Part shown: positions 24,440 to 36,307 of the stretch, piece by piece
Numbering within the stretch: position 1 is the stretch's first letter
How the letters are laid out: each line of letters starts with the position of its first letter
Source of the DNA: Candolleomyces eurysporus
Lineage: Eukaryota; Basidiomycota; Agaricomycetes; Agaricales; Psathyrellaceae
DNA length: 64,000 nt
Direction: 5' to 3'
Assembly (NCBI GenBank): GCA_027579435.1
Contig: JANBPK010000928.1
Span: 60,293-124,292, forward strand
Program-made: the position numbers and the translations under genes
Notes under the pieces: generated by a model
The model's input: the letters and a program-made list of their open reading frames with translations, nothing else
What the model was told of the DNA's origin: nothing
Databases searched by the model: none

Positions 24440-25480
24440 GTGAATACTTAATAGTAGAATTTCTTTAGATGGCATGTCTTCGAACCAAACACATAATACG
24501 GTATGACTCTGGATGGGTAATGACGACTCGGACTCCGTCACACAGCCCTTCGAATACTTCGGCGCTCGATCCACAAGCCTGGCTCGTACTGTACCCCAGG
24601 GGACATAGGATCGGCCATTCGCGATAAAATCTGCTCCGCAGATACCTATTCAGTCCTAGACAGACTTGAGTACGACAGGCATGCTAACACCTGCCTCGCT
24701 GGATCTGAAATGGGGTGGGTAGGTAGCCCACCACGCAAAGTTCCGTTCCGGAACTGCCGGTCTCCGTACCGATTCGGAACTGGGAAACCTTTTTAACGGT
24801 AACCTCGATCGAGGACCACTTGCTGCAGGACGGAACTTGAAGCCCTGTGTATCTCTTCATTGGCTCTGTAGTAGCTCCACGTGCCACAAAAGACTAGTGA
24901 TCGACTGTGTAGAGCTCTCTCTGGACTCGACTTCGCCTTGAGGTTGACTGAAGCGCTTGTTCTCTTTCCCTGTCTTGAGCCCCACGGAAGGCGAGGATGA
25001 TCGCAGGTCTGGGGAGCATGAGTCAGCTTCGAGGAACAGCACATGCTAGGTTTGAGAATGTATTGGCTGAAAGATCGAGGCCGATCAACGCTACTAGTCA
25101 AATTCAATGTGACTCACCGAGTCACAACAGCATTGGCTGGGTCTGAATGAGGCGTCCTTGCCAGTTTTCTGGTCTTCTACCAAGGTCTGCGCGTCAGAAG
25201 TCTCACCAACCTCTCCCGTGACTGAGATAAGGAACCCTCAACAGAGAACAAGGCGGGTTCGGGGAAGTCTGTTCATCATAGGCGTCTAGGACCTGAGATG
25301 AGTGGGGCTACTGCGGCGATCTGCGCCCAAGTTGAGCACTGCCGGCAGGACGGAAAGGCCCGTACACATGGTATGTTATCTTCTCAATTGTCGTCAACGC
25401 CATGGAAGGGTGACGAGCTATCCCGAGGTTGACCAAGAACCCTCGAGTCCGACGAACCTTGTTTTCACACGTGGATGACA
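24440..25480 (+). pseudogene. Remnant of module gene 2 and flanks, copy 3
   Basis: This is collinear with 13800-14720 and 17220-18150. The hydrophobic segment is still visible near 24920-24985 (LDFALRLTEALVLFPCLEPH) but the frame is broken soon after. No other gene is seen between the orphan-gene copy and the membrane-protein gene. Confidence 0.3.
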
Positions 25481-25841
25481 GAGTCCGGACCGAGCTCTGG
25501 CATGATTGCATTTGTCGCTTGGACCAATTGGCGTCTCTTCAAGACCACCACGCCTCCCTAAGCGCCCAGGCATCACGGCAAGAGCCGAGGCTGCCCGCAA
25601 CCCATCAATCATGATCATCATCGCCTTGGGCACCGCCACGCTCGTTCAGCATGATGCGTTGCGAGTCCCCCCTGGGCTCTCTTGCTCTCCCGGAACCATC
25701 ATCGTCCAAGGACTGCCTTGTATTCGCTGTGCGATACATTGGCCTACTACAGCGACGGCTGGCCCGTCCGCTACCTAAAGAAAACCAAGGAACTACAGAG
25801 TCTTTGCCTGGCGCAGACTCGAAACGGTTTGGATTATTCAA

Positions 25842-28630
25842 ATGGCGTTCTGGTGCGTATTCCGGTCTGCTCGGGCCCTCGTTTCAGCTCACTCATCCTC
25901 GTCCTCCCGCTCACCCGTCTACTCGTCCAATCCCACAATGTACCGCCCACAGGGCAAAGACACCCTTTTCANTTCTTTCTCCTCCTACTCACCTCAACCT
26001 TTCTCTCCCTTCCCGTACCTGCCCAATCCCTCCGACTCACCATCAATGCCACAACTACCGTCAACTCTCGTACCCCCGTCTTCTGGGCTCCCGAACCCTC
26101 TGACGGGCTAGGACAAGACGACAGCCTCCCACCATCGTCGGACGAAACCAGTTTGTTCGATCTGCGGTTCGTCAACGCGGATACCCAGGTGGACGAAGGC
26201 TTGGCCCAGGCGAACGTTGATTTTAGGGTCGCTCTTGCCAGAGAGGGTGGATTTGAGAGGAATGAAGTCGTTTTCAGGAAACCTGGGTGCGTGCATTGTA
26301 TTTCCTGTCGACCGATAGAGAGGCTGATGGTTATCGTCGTGTGCGTACTCAGGAAGTTCTTTCTAAGAGCTGTGAGCGGGTGGGTATTGTAGCGCTATTC
26401 TCTGATTTTCAGGCAGCTGACGCATCTCTTGTGTCGGTCTCAGACCCTCGTTCAGGACTATCGGTGAGAGCAACCCCGTATCTGTCCTTGCTGCTTCGTG
26501 AGTCCCTCTACCCAGCTTCCTCCTCGTCCCTTATCTCTCTGATACTAATCGCTTTTCTCGTGTAGGACAATCAAGCTCGGACCAACAACCACCTCATCTG
26601 CGGCACCTGGAGAGTCTTCGGCTGACTCGTACGTACTTCCTCCCACCAATCAAAACTCGAGCTCACTCCTTTTCCGTTCATGAATCCCACCACCTGTCCC
26701 GCGTAACAGCCCTTCAACCTCGGCCGCTTCCTCCTCTCGAGCCACCAACAAAACACCAATCATAGTCGGCGCTCTGATCGGCGCACTCCTCTTCATCACC
26801 CTACTCACTCTGCTCCTCCTTTTCTTGCTCAGGCGAAGGAGGATACAGAGGGAGGAGGAGGACGCGATCAGCAGGTTGTCGTTCCACCCTGAACAAATGG
26901 TCATCCCAAAGTCGGCCGTTAGTGGAGGAGGCGCACCGGCGGTGAGGAGACTATCATTGGCTGCACGGATTTGGGGTAGTTTCAGTGGCGCTGCCAGTGC
27001 TGCGAGTGTGAATCCCACTTCCAATACGACCCAGGCGCCGAATGCTGAAGATCGGGATCTCGAAGGTGGTTTAGGCTTTGCTGCGACCAGTGTGAAGCAG
27101 GAAGAGGCGCGCAGGCCTTCGGATACCACTTCCCTATCCAGCTACTCTTCGTCTTCGAACTCGACGCTCAGTACGACTGATACCGACCCTCACGCACAAA
27201 TTCACTCTCACCCTTGCCCTTCGACTTTCCCCAAGGCTCTTGGTCAAATTCAAACTCACGCGGACGACCGAGAGCTGTATGGAGCGAGGGAACGAGACCT
27301 TGAAGCCGCTCGCACTTCCACCGAACAGCAAAAGCAAAGGGACCTCGAAGCGGCCAGGGAGAGCGTCAACTCGGTCGAAGACCTCCGATNCCCCCCGTGT
27401 TTTGGACCGTTCAAGCACATCCAGCAGCGGAAGCAGCAGCAGTGGTCTTGGAGGAACCAACGGGACCGGAAGCAGCGCACTGTTGGGTGTTATTGCGTTC
27501 AGGAATCCGTTCTTGGTTTATAATCGGGATGGAGACGAGGAAGAGGCGACAGGATCAAGTTCGAAGCCGGAGATGACCCAAGTCACCAAAGTTCAACCAT
27601 CGATCTCGATCCCGCCTGCACCTCAGACCCCGCCTCCTCGTGTTCCTTCGACGACACCCTCAATCCGAGTTTTGCCTTCCCTCCCTGCTCCGACTCCCGT
27701 TCTGGCGGNCCCTGTTCCGGTTCCCGCCCGGCGAGCTCAGCGAACTGTACGTATAGCGGAGATTGAAGCGGAACGAGTGGGATCGGAGAGTCCACAGTTG
27801 CCGCCTGTGAGGTTCAGTCAAGTAGGGTTGGGGCTTGTGTTTTCGAAGACTAGTCCACCTGCCGCTGGGGCTACGGCTACGGCTACTTCAACCGTGGTCC
27901 CCGCCCCTGCTACTGCAACGAAGACGGCCCCACCTCCACCGCCACCGAGGAAGTCCAAGCCAACGACTACGACTACGACCACGACGGCGACGGCGACGAC
28001 GCAGAGCAGGCCTTCGACTCCTACTACTAGCACCCGGAACAGACCTCTCCCAACTCCTACCTTCCCCGCGTCCGTCTACTCCGCGGTAGCGGCTGCACAC
28101 GGTAAACCTCCCGCAGCACCCGTTCCCTCCAGACCTACGACTCCCAGTACCGCGAGACCGCTCCCTACACCCGGTCTAGCCATTACCGTTNCCCCTCCCG
28201 AGGACGCCATCCCCGCCTACGCCTGGTGTGAGCGGTGGGTTCGTTATTAGGGCCTTGCCGCCTGTTNCCCCCGATCACCAGCGAAGAAGGGTTGAGATCT
28301 GCTCCGGTCGCCCCTCCCACGTCTGCGTTCACCGCTCGCATTGAGCCACCCAACACCAGCACCGCAGGATCGACGAGTTCTAATAGGACGAAGAGGCAGC
28401 GGTACCTTGACCTCCGACTCTCCCAGGCGCAGAGCCAGCTCACGTCTTTGCGGACCAAGTTGAGGAGGGGCGAGATTGAGGAGGCTGTGGCGAAGAGGGT
28501 GATCAGGGATCTTGAGAAGCAGGTGGGGTGGTTGGAGGGTGGGATTCGAGATGGGGGTTGGGCCAAGGGCGAGAGGGATTGGATGGAGGAGACGGAGGAG
28601 GCCGGGTGGAGGAGGTGGATGAGGCCTTGA
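25842..28630 (+). CDS. Single-pass membrane protein with signal peptide, Thr/Pro-rich tail and coiled coil
   Basis: Five exons are proposed: 25842-25852, 25953-26286, 26413-26463, 26566-26628 and 26710-28630. The 11-bp first exon codes MAFW (last codon split), and the signal peptide continues as AKTPFSFFLLLLTSTFLSLP. The mature ectodomain (TINATTTVNSRTPVFW, FDLRFVNADTQVDEG) is followed by a Ser/Thr-rich stalk. A single membrane helix follows, PIIVGALIGALLFITLLTLL, and then the stop-transfer RRRRIQRE. The long cytoplasmic part is Ser/Pro/Thr-rich and ends in a coiled coil (LSQAQSQLTSLRTKLRRGEI) with a stop at 28628. The overall plan resembles fungal Skg6/Axl2-like surface proteins, an inference from architecture only. 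Ns at 25972, 27390, 28191 and 28267 break frame and their removal restores it; the N at 27709 must count as a base. Copies 1 and 2 of the duplication hold broken versions. Confidence 0.65.
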
Positions 28631-29600
28631 GGTTATAATTTATTCAGTCGACGTGATGGGTATATGTTCACTCGTTTAATTCGATTTTTTGGTTTTTCTT
28701 GTTCGTTTTTCTGTGAGGTGCTCGTTCGAGTGGGATGGAAGGTCCTAGATGAAAGAACACCATCGATTGGACCGATCGGTAGGCATCTTCCGCTTTGCAC
28801 CGCTCGACTTTCGCTTCTAGGGTCAGTTTCTCTCGACGTACGCACCGTATACGCCAGGATCGAACCCTGCACCTCCTCGCTGCATCCTCGTCCACATCTC
28901 ATCTCATCTCAACTCGGGTTCGGAGGTCGGAAAGTGGGGCTTGGCAAGACCCATTTTCCTGGCAGGCACACGAGACGCAGGCACGCCCGCCGATCCCCGG
29001 ATCTTCTTTGAGTAACCCTGCTTCTTTTCGAATCGAATGTTATTTCAGGAACATCACAGGCAATGGAATGTGTATTGTATACATGACAGTGTGACATGTG
29101 GACATCGAGAATTTGAAGGGTCCACATCTATTCCAGAAACGCGAGGACTGGAGCAGGTGGCAGGTTTGGGCAGCCAGGGTCGCCGGATGAAACGACACAG
29201 GTACATGGATGCCTTCCGAGGTGGGACGGTCGTTCGGCCGAGTCACCACTGTCAGTGTCGTGGTCATGGAGCAATCCAGAGCGCTCCGTACTGGTCCGAG
29301 GAGAGGAGTTTGCATGGGTTACCATTGTATTGGTTCTGCCAACCGACACCGTGACGGGGAAGGGGCGCCAGTGTAGCGACTGTTTTTATATTGATGTGAT
29401 GAAGGCGGCGTGGACCATGTGCAACTGGCAAGCGAGTAGGTGGTTTTAGTTGGAGAGCTCGTCGAGCCGGAACGCACCTCTCGTGGCTTTGACTCTCGAG
29501 GCGGACGGTGCTGTGCGGGTTCTTTTAGGCTTGGAGGGGCAGATGGAGCGGCAAAGCGAGGCTTCTCGTTCTCCGGCTGTACACTTGAGGAGCCCAGGCA
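28631..29600. other. Intergenic region, no gene seen
   Basis: Only short overlapping open frames on both strands are present, without domain or splice support. Confidence 0.5.
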
Positions 29601-29633
29601 CGCGTGCGAGTCTCGTCGGGTGCATCTTATCCA

Positions 29634-29743
29634 ATCAGATAAAAGCATCAGGGCGCCAAGGCTGGCTTTGTGCTTATCTGATAAGTGAAGCAATTTTAGA
29701 GATGTGATCATATCAGATTAGACGACAGGTGGCGTTATCAGAT
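29634..29743. promoter_or_regulatory. Cluster of iron-GATA sites (ATCWGATAA) upstream of the siderophore transporter
   Basis: There are exact matches to ATCWGATAA, the site bound by fungal iron-repressing GATA factors (Urbs1/SreA/Fep1 type). They are ATCAGATAA at 29634-29642 (+), an overlapping palindromic pair CTTATCTGATAAG at 29673-29685 (matches on both strands), and ATCTGATAA on the minus strand at 29735-29743. A one-mismatch site, ATCAGATTA, lies at 29712-29720. They are 285-395 bp before the transporter ATG. By analogy they would repress the gene when iron is sufficient. Confidence 0.7.
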
Positions 29744-29854
29744 GAGAAAGAACTTGTGGTTCGGTTGTTGTGTTGCTCCTCTCCCACTCAGAGGCCGACA
29801 GCCGTGCCCTTCCTTCGGGTCGCTCGCTTGCTCATGGCACACTGGGACGCCTGT

Positions 29855-29860
29855 TATAAA
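29855..29860 (+). promoter_or_regulatory. TATA box of the siderophore transporter
   Basis: TATAAA lies 168 bp before the ATG at 30028 and just downstream of the GATA-site cluster; a pyrimidine-rich leader follows. Confidence 0.5.
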
Positions 29861-30027
29861 GGGAGGTGGGAGCTCGGGGTGGGGCTTCTTTTGTGCGCCC
29901 TCCTTCTTCCCTCCCTCGCACATACTCTCCCCCTCCTCCCTACCCCGCCGCCCGTCCCCACTAGGTCATCCGACCTAACTACATTTTTCCGAACTTTACC
30001 CTCCGTCGTGTCCTTCTCACGGAAGTA

Positions 30028-32320
30028 ATGTCCGACGAAAAGTCTCCCGTAAGGGACATTGAGAGCTCCCGCTCCTCGCGAACCTCCGACGAGGATCTCG
30101 CGCACGAGGGTGTCAGGACCGTCGAGGCCACTCACAAGGTCTTTGGCAAGTACTCGAAATGGGCCCTGTTCATCAGGTATGCCGACACGATTCGCTCTTC
30201 TCCCGCGTCAACTTCACGTACTCACGGCGCAATTTTACAGTTTGGGTCTCGCTGCGTACATCTACTCGCTAGATGGCACGACTACCTGGTCCTACTTGTC
30301 GTTCGCGACCTCGTCTTTCGGTGGCCATGCCCTTATCAGTACCATTCAAACCGCTCAGTCCATTATCGGTGCGTTGTTTCTTCGCTTCTCCTTATCATTT
30401 CCACGCAACTTACCCCGCGCACAGTCGCTGTTGGCAAGCCCGTCATTGCTAAAATTGCTGATGTCAAATCGCGTGGTGCTGCATACGTCCTGGTCTGTGA
30501 GTATACCTTCGTTTCTCGTCTGTTTTTCTGGTCGCGATGACTGACACTACGACGCACAGTGATATTCTATGTCATCGGATACATCGTCATCGCCGCCGCT
30601 CCCCGTGTACAGGCCATCGCCGGTGGAATGGTGATATACTCGATGTGTGTTTTCTCATTCTCACCTTCCTTCGCTTTCTAACAATTTCATGTCGTTTGAA
30701 GGGGATACACAGGTCTACAACTCCTCACCCAAATCATCATCGCCGATATCACGACTCTCAAATGGCGTGGTCTCGTCTCGGCACTCATGTCCCTCCCCTT
30801 CGTCATCAACGCCTTCGTCGGCTCCAACATCTCCGCCAACATCCTCACCGGAGCAGGCTGGCGATGGGGCTACGGCATGTTCGCCATCCTTGTCCCTGCT
30901 GCTCTCCTCCCCCTCATCATCACCCTCCTTTGGGCTCAGTGGAAGGCCAAGAAGCAAGGGTTGATTGTCAAGGTGGAGAGAGAGGGTACCGTTGTGCAGA
31001 AGGTTGTAGAGGATGCGGTCAAGCTCGACGTCCTTGGGTTGACCATTCTCGGCACGAGTGTTGCGCTCATCCTGTTGCCTTTGACGTTGGCTGAAACTGC
31101 CGACAATGGTTGGAAGAATCGTACGTTCCTCTTACACTGCTATGTGCCATTTTATACTGACCTATTCGTCTGCCTTTAGCCTCTATGATTGCGATGGAAG
31201 TCATCGGTATCCTCCTCCTCCCCGTCTTCTTCTTCTACTCGTCGAAGCTTGCCAAGTACCCTGTCGTCCCTAAGCGGTTCCTCCTCAACAGAACTGTTGT
31301 CCTGGCCGCGCTCATCGGTGCTTTCGATTTCACCTCGTTCTACCTCTCGTTCACCTATCTCTACTCCTTCGTCGTCATTGTCAAGCCCTGGCCTCTCCTT
31401 CACTCCAACTACTTCGTCCAGTCCCAGACTGTCACGTTGACTGTGTTCGCTATCGTTGCTGGTATCATTCTGAGGTTCGTCAGGAGGTACAAGGTGCGTT
31501 CATTTCGTTCTAGCCTCCCACATTGAAACGTATCTCTCATTACGATCTCACCTTGCGTTTGCAGTACGTCCTCATCGCCGGTCTCTCCATCCGACTCCTC
31601 GGTGCTGGTCTCATGATTCACTCTCGCGGTGCCAACGCATCCGATGCTGAAGTCGTCTGGTCCCAACTTCTCCAAGGTATCGGAGGCGGTATGGCTGCTG
31701 TTACCTCTCAAGTCGGTGCTCAGGCTAGCGTGAAGCATGCGGATACCGCTATGGTTACTGCTGTCGTGCTTCTGTGCACTGAAATTGGTGGAGCTATTGG
31801 AAGCGCTATTGGTGAGTTTCTCTTTCCTCGACTCATTTGTCATCGAGTCTTCTACATATCGGTACTGAACGATGACCCTCTTTTGTAAATACAGCTGGAT
31901 CAATCTGGACAAGCATGATGCCCAAGCAGCTTGCGGAGCACCTTCCCTTCGTCGACGCGGCTACCCGTGCAGAGCTCTTTGGCTCCCTGTACGTCGTCGC
32001 TGCTCAACCTCGTGGGTCGCCTATTCGTGAGGGTGTCATTCTTGGTACGTTCGCCTCTCCCTCCTTCTCTTGAATGGGTCTTGAGATTCTGACCGCTCGT
32101 TTTTGCAGCCTACGATGAAGTCATGAAATGGCTCTGCATCGCAGCGACCATTTTCGCCATCCCTCCACTCCTCATCTCCCTCTTCATGCCCAACTGGTAC
32201 CTCGGTGACGCGCAGAACGCTGTGGAGGGTGTTAATTTGGCGGGTCAGGCGGTTGATGAGGTTACGGGTGAGGAGAAGAACCGGAATGCGAGTCCGCCGG
32301 TGACGAGTGAGAAGGCTTGA
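30028..32320 (+). CDS. Major-facilitator siderophore-iron transporter (ARN/SIT family)
   Basis: Nine exons (30028-30176, 30241-30368, 30425-30496, 30560-30644, 30702-31120, 31180-31493, 31565-31811, 31895-32044, 32109-32320) sum to 591 aa with every phase consistent. The cytoplasmic N-terminus is followed by about 14 hydrophobic helices. Family landmarks are ALFISLGLAAYIYSLDGTT (helix 1), VGKPVIAKIADVKSRG, GYTGLQLLTQIIIAD, LTLAETADNGWKN, YSFVVIVKPWPLLHSNYF and the region LLQGIGGGMAAVTSQVGAQA. Members import ferric-siderophore complexes across the plasma or vesicle membrane by proton symport. Upstream iron-GATA sites fit iron-dependent control. No siderophore synthase is in the window. The C-terminus is hydrophilic (EEKNRNASPPVTSEKA). 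Confidence 0.92.
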
Positions 32321-33925
32321 TTGAGTGATCAAGGTATTTATCTATGTAGCACTTCCCACTCTCAACGACCTTCCATTTCTGCTTCTTTTACGACGTCCAA
32401 CCTGTCTACCCCTATCTAAAACTAAAAGTTCTCCCCATCCCCTCCCCTCTTTTTTAATTATTCCGTTAAATCCTCTGGTTGTACGTACGACATACGTGTA
32501 ATGTATATAGTTGGGCTCTCGATCTTGATCCTGTTTTTTTAGTCTTTTTAGTAATCGATTGTATGGTCGTTGTACTGAGATTCATGACCCTTGGGCTAAG
32601 ATACTGAGACGATTGCGGGTGACTCCAGACAACGAGCGTTGATACGCCAACGTGAATTAGGGGATACCCTAGGAGCAAAATGCGTTGGCCAACTACAGCT
32701 AAAGGCATCTGAGATATGTGATAGATGTAACCCCGTTTGATCCTCCAACATCCTCCTAATAGACACTAATAGATGCATGCTAAGGCATGATTCATACAAT
32801 CCCACGTATGCATTCGCAGTTTTTATTGTACGTTACGGACTTACGGTTGTGTTGGCTTAGTTCAACTTATTGTGGGTCTTGGTGTTTGAATTAAATGAAT
32901 AAACAAAGCATGACCGTCCCGAAGGGTTAAGCTCTACCGTTACGTGATAGCAGTAGGAGACATCAGACAACAGACAAGGAGCAGCCGTCAGCGCCGATCG
33001 ATCCCCTTTTGTCAAGGTTTGAACGGGCAGTTGAAGGTCCAAATGGGATGAGGTGTGTGGTCTATCAGTCGTAAAGATTTCAAGGCATTATTATGAAAGA
33101 AGTAGTTTTATATGACTCTAACTGCTTATTAAAGGCGAACAGGCCCGTCCAATTTGCCCGTTTCGTCTGACATTATACCTCTCAATACTCGAGACGCCCT
33201 TTGAAGCTCGACGGCGTTTCAAACTCCGTCCTGCTTGTAAGTTCTCCCGAGAACGACCACTATCCTACCTCGAGCGATGGTCGCCAGCGCTCTGGAGGTA
33301 GCGGAAATCGACGACTACCAAGGTGTATCACACTTGACAAGACACACGAACGCCTCTGCTCCAGCGTTGGATGCAGATTCATAACGTAGTCGGACATGTG
33401 CGAATAGATAGGAAAATTTGAAGTACCCTCCCGGTGGAGCTTGGGTGGAGGCGTCCGTAGCCTTCATTATCATCTGTTCCCTGACAGGGACTCTATTAAT
33501 CAAGAAAGGTATAGTTTTGGATGCCTTCCCTCATGAAGCTACTCCCAAGAAGAAAAAACTGGGCGCGTTGATGGTCTTACCCGATCATGATGGACTCCCG
33601 CTGGCAGACAAATTCTTGTCTCACATCTCTTGAGGCAGGGCTCAGATATCGCATCATCGCACAGCTCAGTATGACGAGGCGCTGAAACTTTTGTCTTACA
33701 TCTATCTTGGAAGATGTTGAGCAAGATAATAGAGATGGACTGAAATACCTTTGACCCGGACGCTGTTGAATCTCGTAGCGCTGCAAAGAAGCGATGCTGC
33801 GGGATGCTTATCCTGCTCTGCCTTCAATCAGTGTCAGCGGCAGTGAGAAGAATCGCAAATATATATAAAGAGCTGAGAATGAGGGAGTAGATCAACCCTA
33901 ACGGACTCGGGTCAAGTCAGCAGCA
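32321..33925. other. Intergenic region with a weak membrane-protein-like open frame
   Basis: The transporter 3' UTR comes first. At 33418-33633 (+) a 71-codon frame contains WVEASVAFIIICSLTGTLLI. It resembles one helix of the basidiomycete DUF6534-type membrane proteins, but no further helices follow, so at most it is a fragment. A TATA-like ATATATATAAAG at about 33859-33870 lies near the next gene start. Confidence 0.35.
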
Positions 33926-35262
33926 ATGAGCGACGATAGTCCAGAACACCGGCTCACCGTAACCGCTCGAGCCATTTACGCAAATTATAGCATGTCCATG
34001 GTGGTGACTGGTAATTCAATTTCTATATCTCTGTGGATCACCCAAAGTAATGCGCCCTATACTCCCCCCCATTCAGGTATCCACCTTTTCATGGCACTAT
34101 ATGGTCTCTCAGTTTTCCTAGAGACCCCAGAGTCCCAGAGGAGGGGCCGAAAGAGATATATAGCAGCCAGTTTCGTAATCACAACGTTGTCTGCCCTCAT
34201 CGCGTCGCTTGACATGGCACATTACTTCAAAATACTGTTTGAATCCACCTCACCGCGACATTGGCGAGAACTATTTAACCTCTATTCAGAGAACTGGGGG
34301 TATTTGGTTAGTAGCGCGGCCATCGGGTTGGTTATTATGATTGGGGATGCACTGCTGGTGAGAGCGGTACTCGAATTTTTGTCCAGCTGTGTGGAAAGGC
34401 TCAGGAACTGTTTATGACAGGTGTATCGGTGTTTTATAGTTTGTGTGGAATATTGGTGGATGGCAATTCTACCTATGATTACGTCCCTGTCTGGTATAGG
34501 TCTGTTTCGTGTCCGCTTTGAAGTACGATTCTTACTGATCCAATTCTCTGGAACGCAACACATAGTTTTCTTTTACGTGCAGAGCTACGGGGACTACCCA
34601 GACAATTATAAACGGCGGTATACAACCGCTTTCACCCTTTTAACTGTATCAACCAACATCGTTGTCACAACTTTGATCACATTCCGCCTTCTTTGTGCAC
34701 GCCGGACCCTGGCAAAGCTTTTGCCATCAGCGGATGTGCGACTCTATACCGGAGTTATCGCCATTCTCATTGAATCTGCTGCACCGCTCACCATCTTCGG
34801 CATTATTTCAGCGATAACGAAACAATTATGGTCTCCTAGACCTCATCCGTCCCAAGGATTCCTTGTCTGCACCTATTTATTCGATGGCCTTTTCTTCTCA
34901 TTCTGCGTGAGTTGGGCTCCTCGATTACTTTCTATCGAAGTTACTTTTGTTGACTTTGCTAAAAGGCCCTATCACCACACATGATCATATTCCGTGTCAC
35001 CACTGGCCGCTCCTTCACCAAATTCCCCTCGGTCAAGGACAGCATCCTCTTCAACCCCATTCAATTTGCCCACCAAACGGCCGAATCATCTTTCCTCCGA
35101 TCAACGCTGAATCGCGAGTTTGGCCGGAACGATGATGCTGATACCGAACAGGGACTGAATTACAGCACTAATAGCGAGCCCACCCAGACCCGGACGCCAA
35201 TAATTATCCACATTGCGCAGGAGAAGCAGAACAACGGTGGGGATGATGAGAAGGTCGTGTAG
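33926..35262 (+). CDS. Multi-pass membrane protein of a common basidiomycete orphan family
   Basis: Three exons (33926-34357, 34421-34906, 34966-35262) give 404 aa with matching phases. I count about seven hydrophobic segments. Landmarks are GNSISISLWITQSNAPYTPP, LFMALYGLSVFL, ENWGYLVSSAAIGLVIMIGD, the loop VYRCFIVCVEYWWMAILPM, TVSTNIVVTTLITFRLL and LYTGVIAILIESAAPLTIF. The YRCFIVW-like motif followed by a Trp-rich helix and the RLLCARR loop are hallmarks of a large seven-helix family without known function in mushroom genomes. The cytoplasmic tail is long and hydrophilic. The segment 34496-34580 may hide an unrecognised intron, since an in-frame but family-atypical stretch (GLFRVRFEVRFLL) lies there. 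TATAAAG sits about 60 bp upstream of the ATG. Confidence 0.65.
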
Positions 35263-36307
35263 AGATCGATCAACTGTGTTGGTCATGAAGAAGCTGAATC
35301 TGTTCTTTAGCCAGCTGAAGCCTTGCTTGTAGTCGTAGTTCTGGCTCAATTTGCTCGTTCTTGTATTGAAATTTGATCTCGCGTGTTAGAGACGCGCCTT
35401 TACTATCAATGTAGCAACCCGCACCCCGCCATCACATTGCGTGTCGCAAATAATACCTTTCTGAAAGGTATGTTAAAGATATATGAGGGGCGTCGATCGA
35501 TGTTCCTCAGTGATAGCCCGGATCGCCCCAACTTCATGAGGTAATGCAGCGTGGTTAGTATTAAGCGGGAAGTGAAAAGACAGCTATATCGAGATCCATG
35601 CAGCCACATCTGTGTACGCTGTCGAGGTGGAATGAGTACAAGTCGAGGTTCGATAAATCACGGTTTCTGGAGCCAGTAACCTCTCGATGGATTATCTCGT
35701 ACCGTCTCATGAAGGAACGACGGTTGGAAGAAGTCAAGATGAGCTGTTGTACAATATAATGGGCATCCCGATATTTGCTCGGCGACCCTATGCCGAGAAC
35801 GAACGAGGCCCCGATGCTGATGGTGGTGGAGAAATGGAGACGGTGCGAACAACCACGGCTTCGTCTATTGAGAATACTCAATAGCCTCGAATGTGAAATG
35901 AGCATCTTCCGCTACTACAACGTCGTTAGAGCGTCGAGCTCGAAGAGTCAATAAGGTCGTATTCCTGGAGGTTAGCAGTTGAGAATCACTCCTGTGAGAA
36001 GGCATATTCTTTGCCGATGGCGGAGTAAGTTGGGTTAAATCTCCGTCTTTGTCGCGGATTCTTACTCCAACACGCTCGCTATCTCCCCTATTTTAGTGAT
36101 ACAACGGTAGAAACACCATCTTTTTGCAAAGCTTCCCTTCCCTCCGAAGATTCGCCAGCCTGGTATGGGCAGTGAATACTCGTTCCAAGCAAAAGACTCC
36201 GTAGAATCTCTAATTTCACGGCATGGGACGTTGCAGGATGGGTACATATGCAAAGATTCAGGGTACTCATGACGTTTTGTGTGCACACAAAGCCCCTTGC
36301 ATTTGCA
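35263..36307. other. Intergenic region
   Basis: A 65-codon plus-strand frame at 35687-35884 (MDYLVPSHEGTTVGRSQDEL) has no recognisable family or partner exons. Nothing else is supported. The region includes the upstream part of the GH115 gene, with no obvious TATA box. Confidence 0.4.

Larger units (their letters stand above)
21630..26340 (+). repeat. Segmental duplication, copy 3 of 3
   Basis: This carries the full block order of copy 1 and continues into the intact membrane-protein gene. Its MPSDG gene is frameshifted. It has one extra insertion (about 22690-22870). The block 21640-22090 is an open but anonymous stretch matching the degenerate 11490-11890 in copy 1. Confidence 0.75.
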
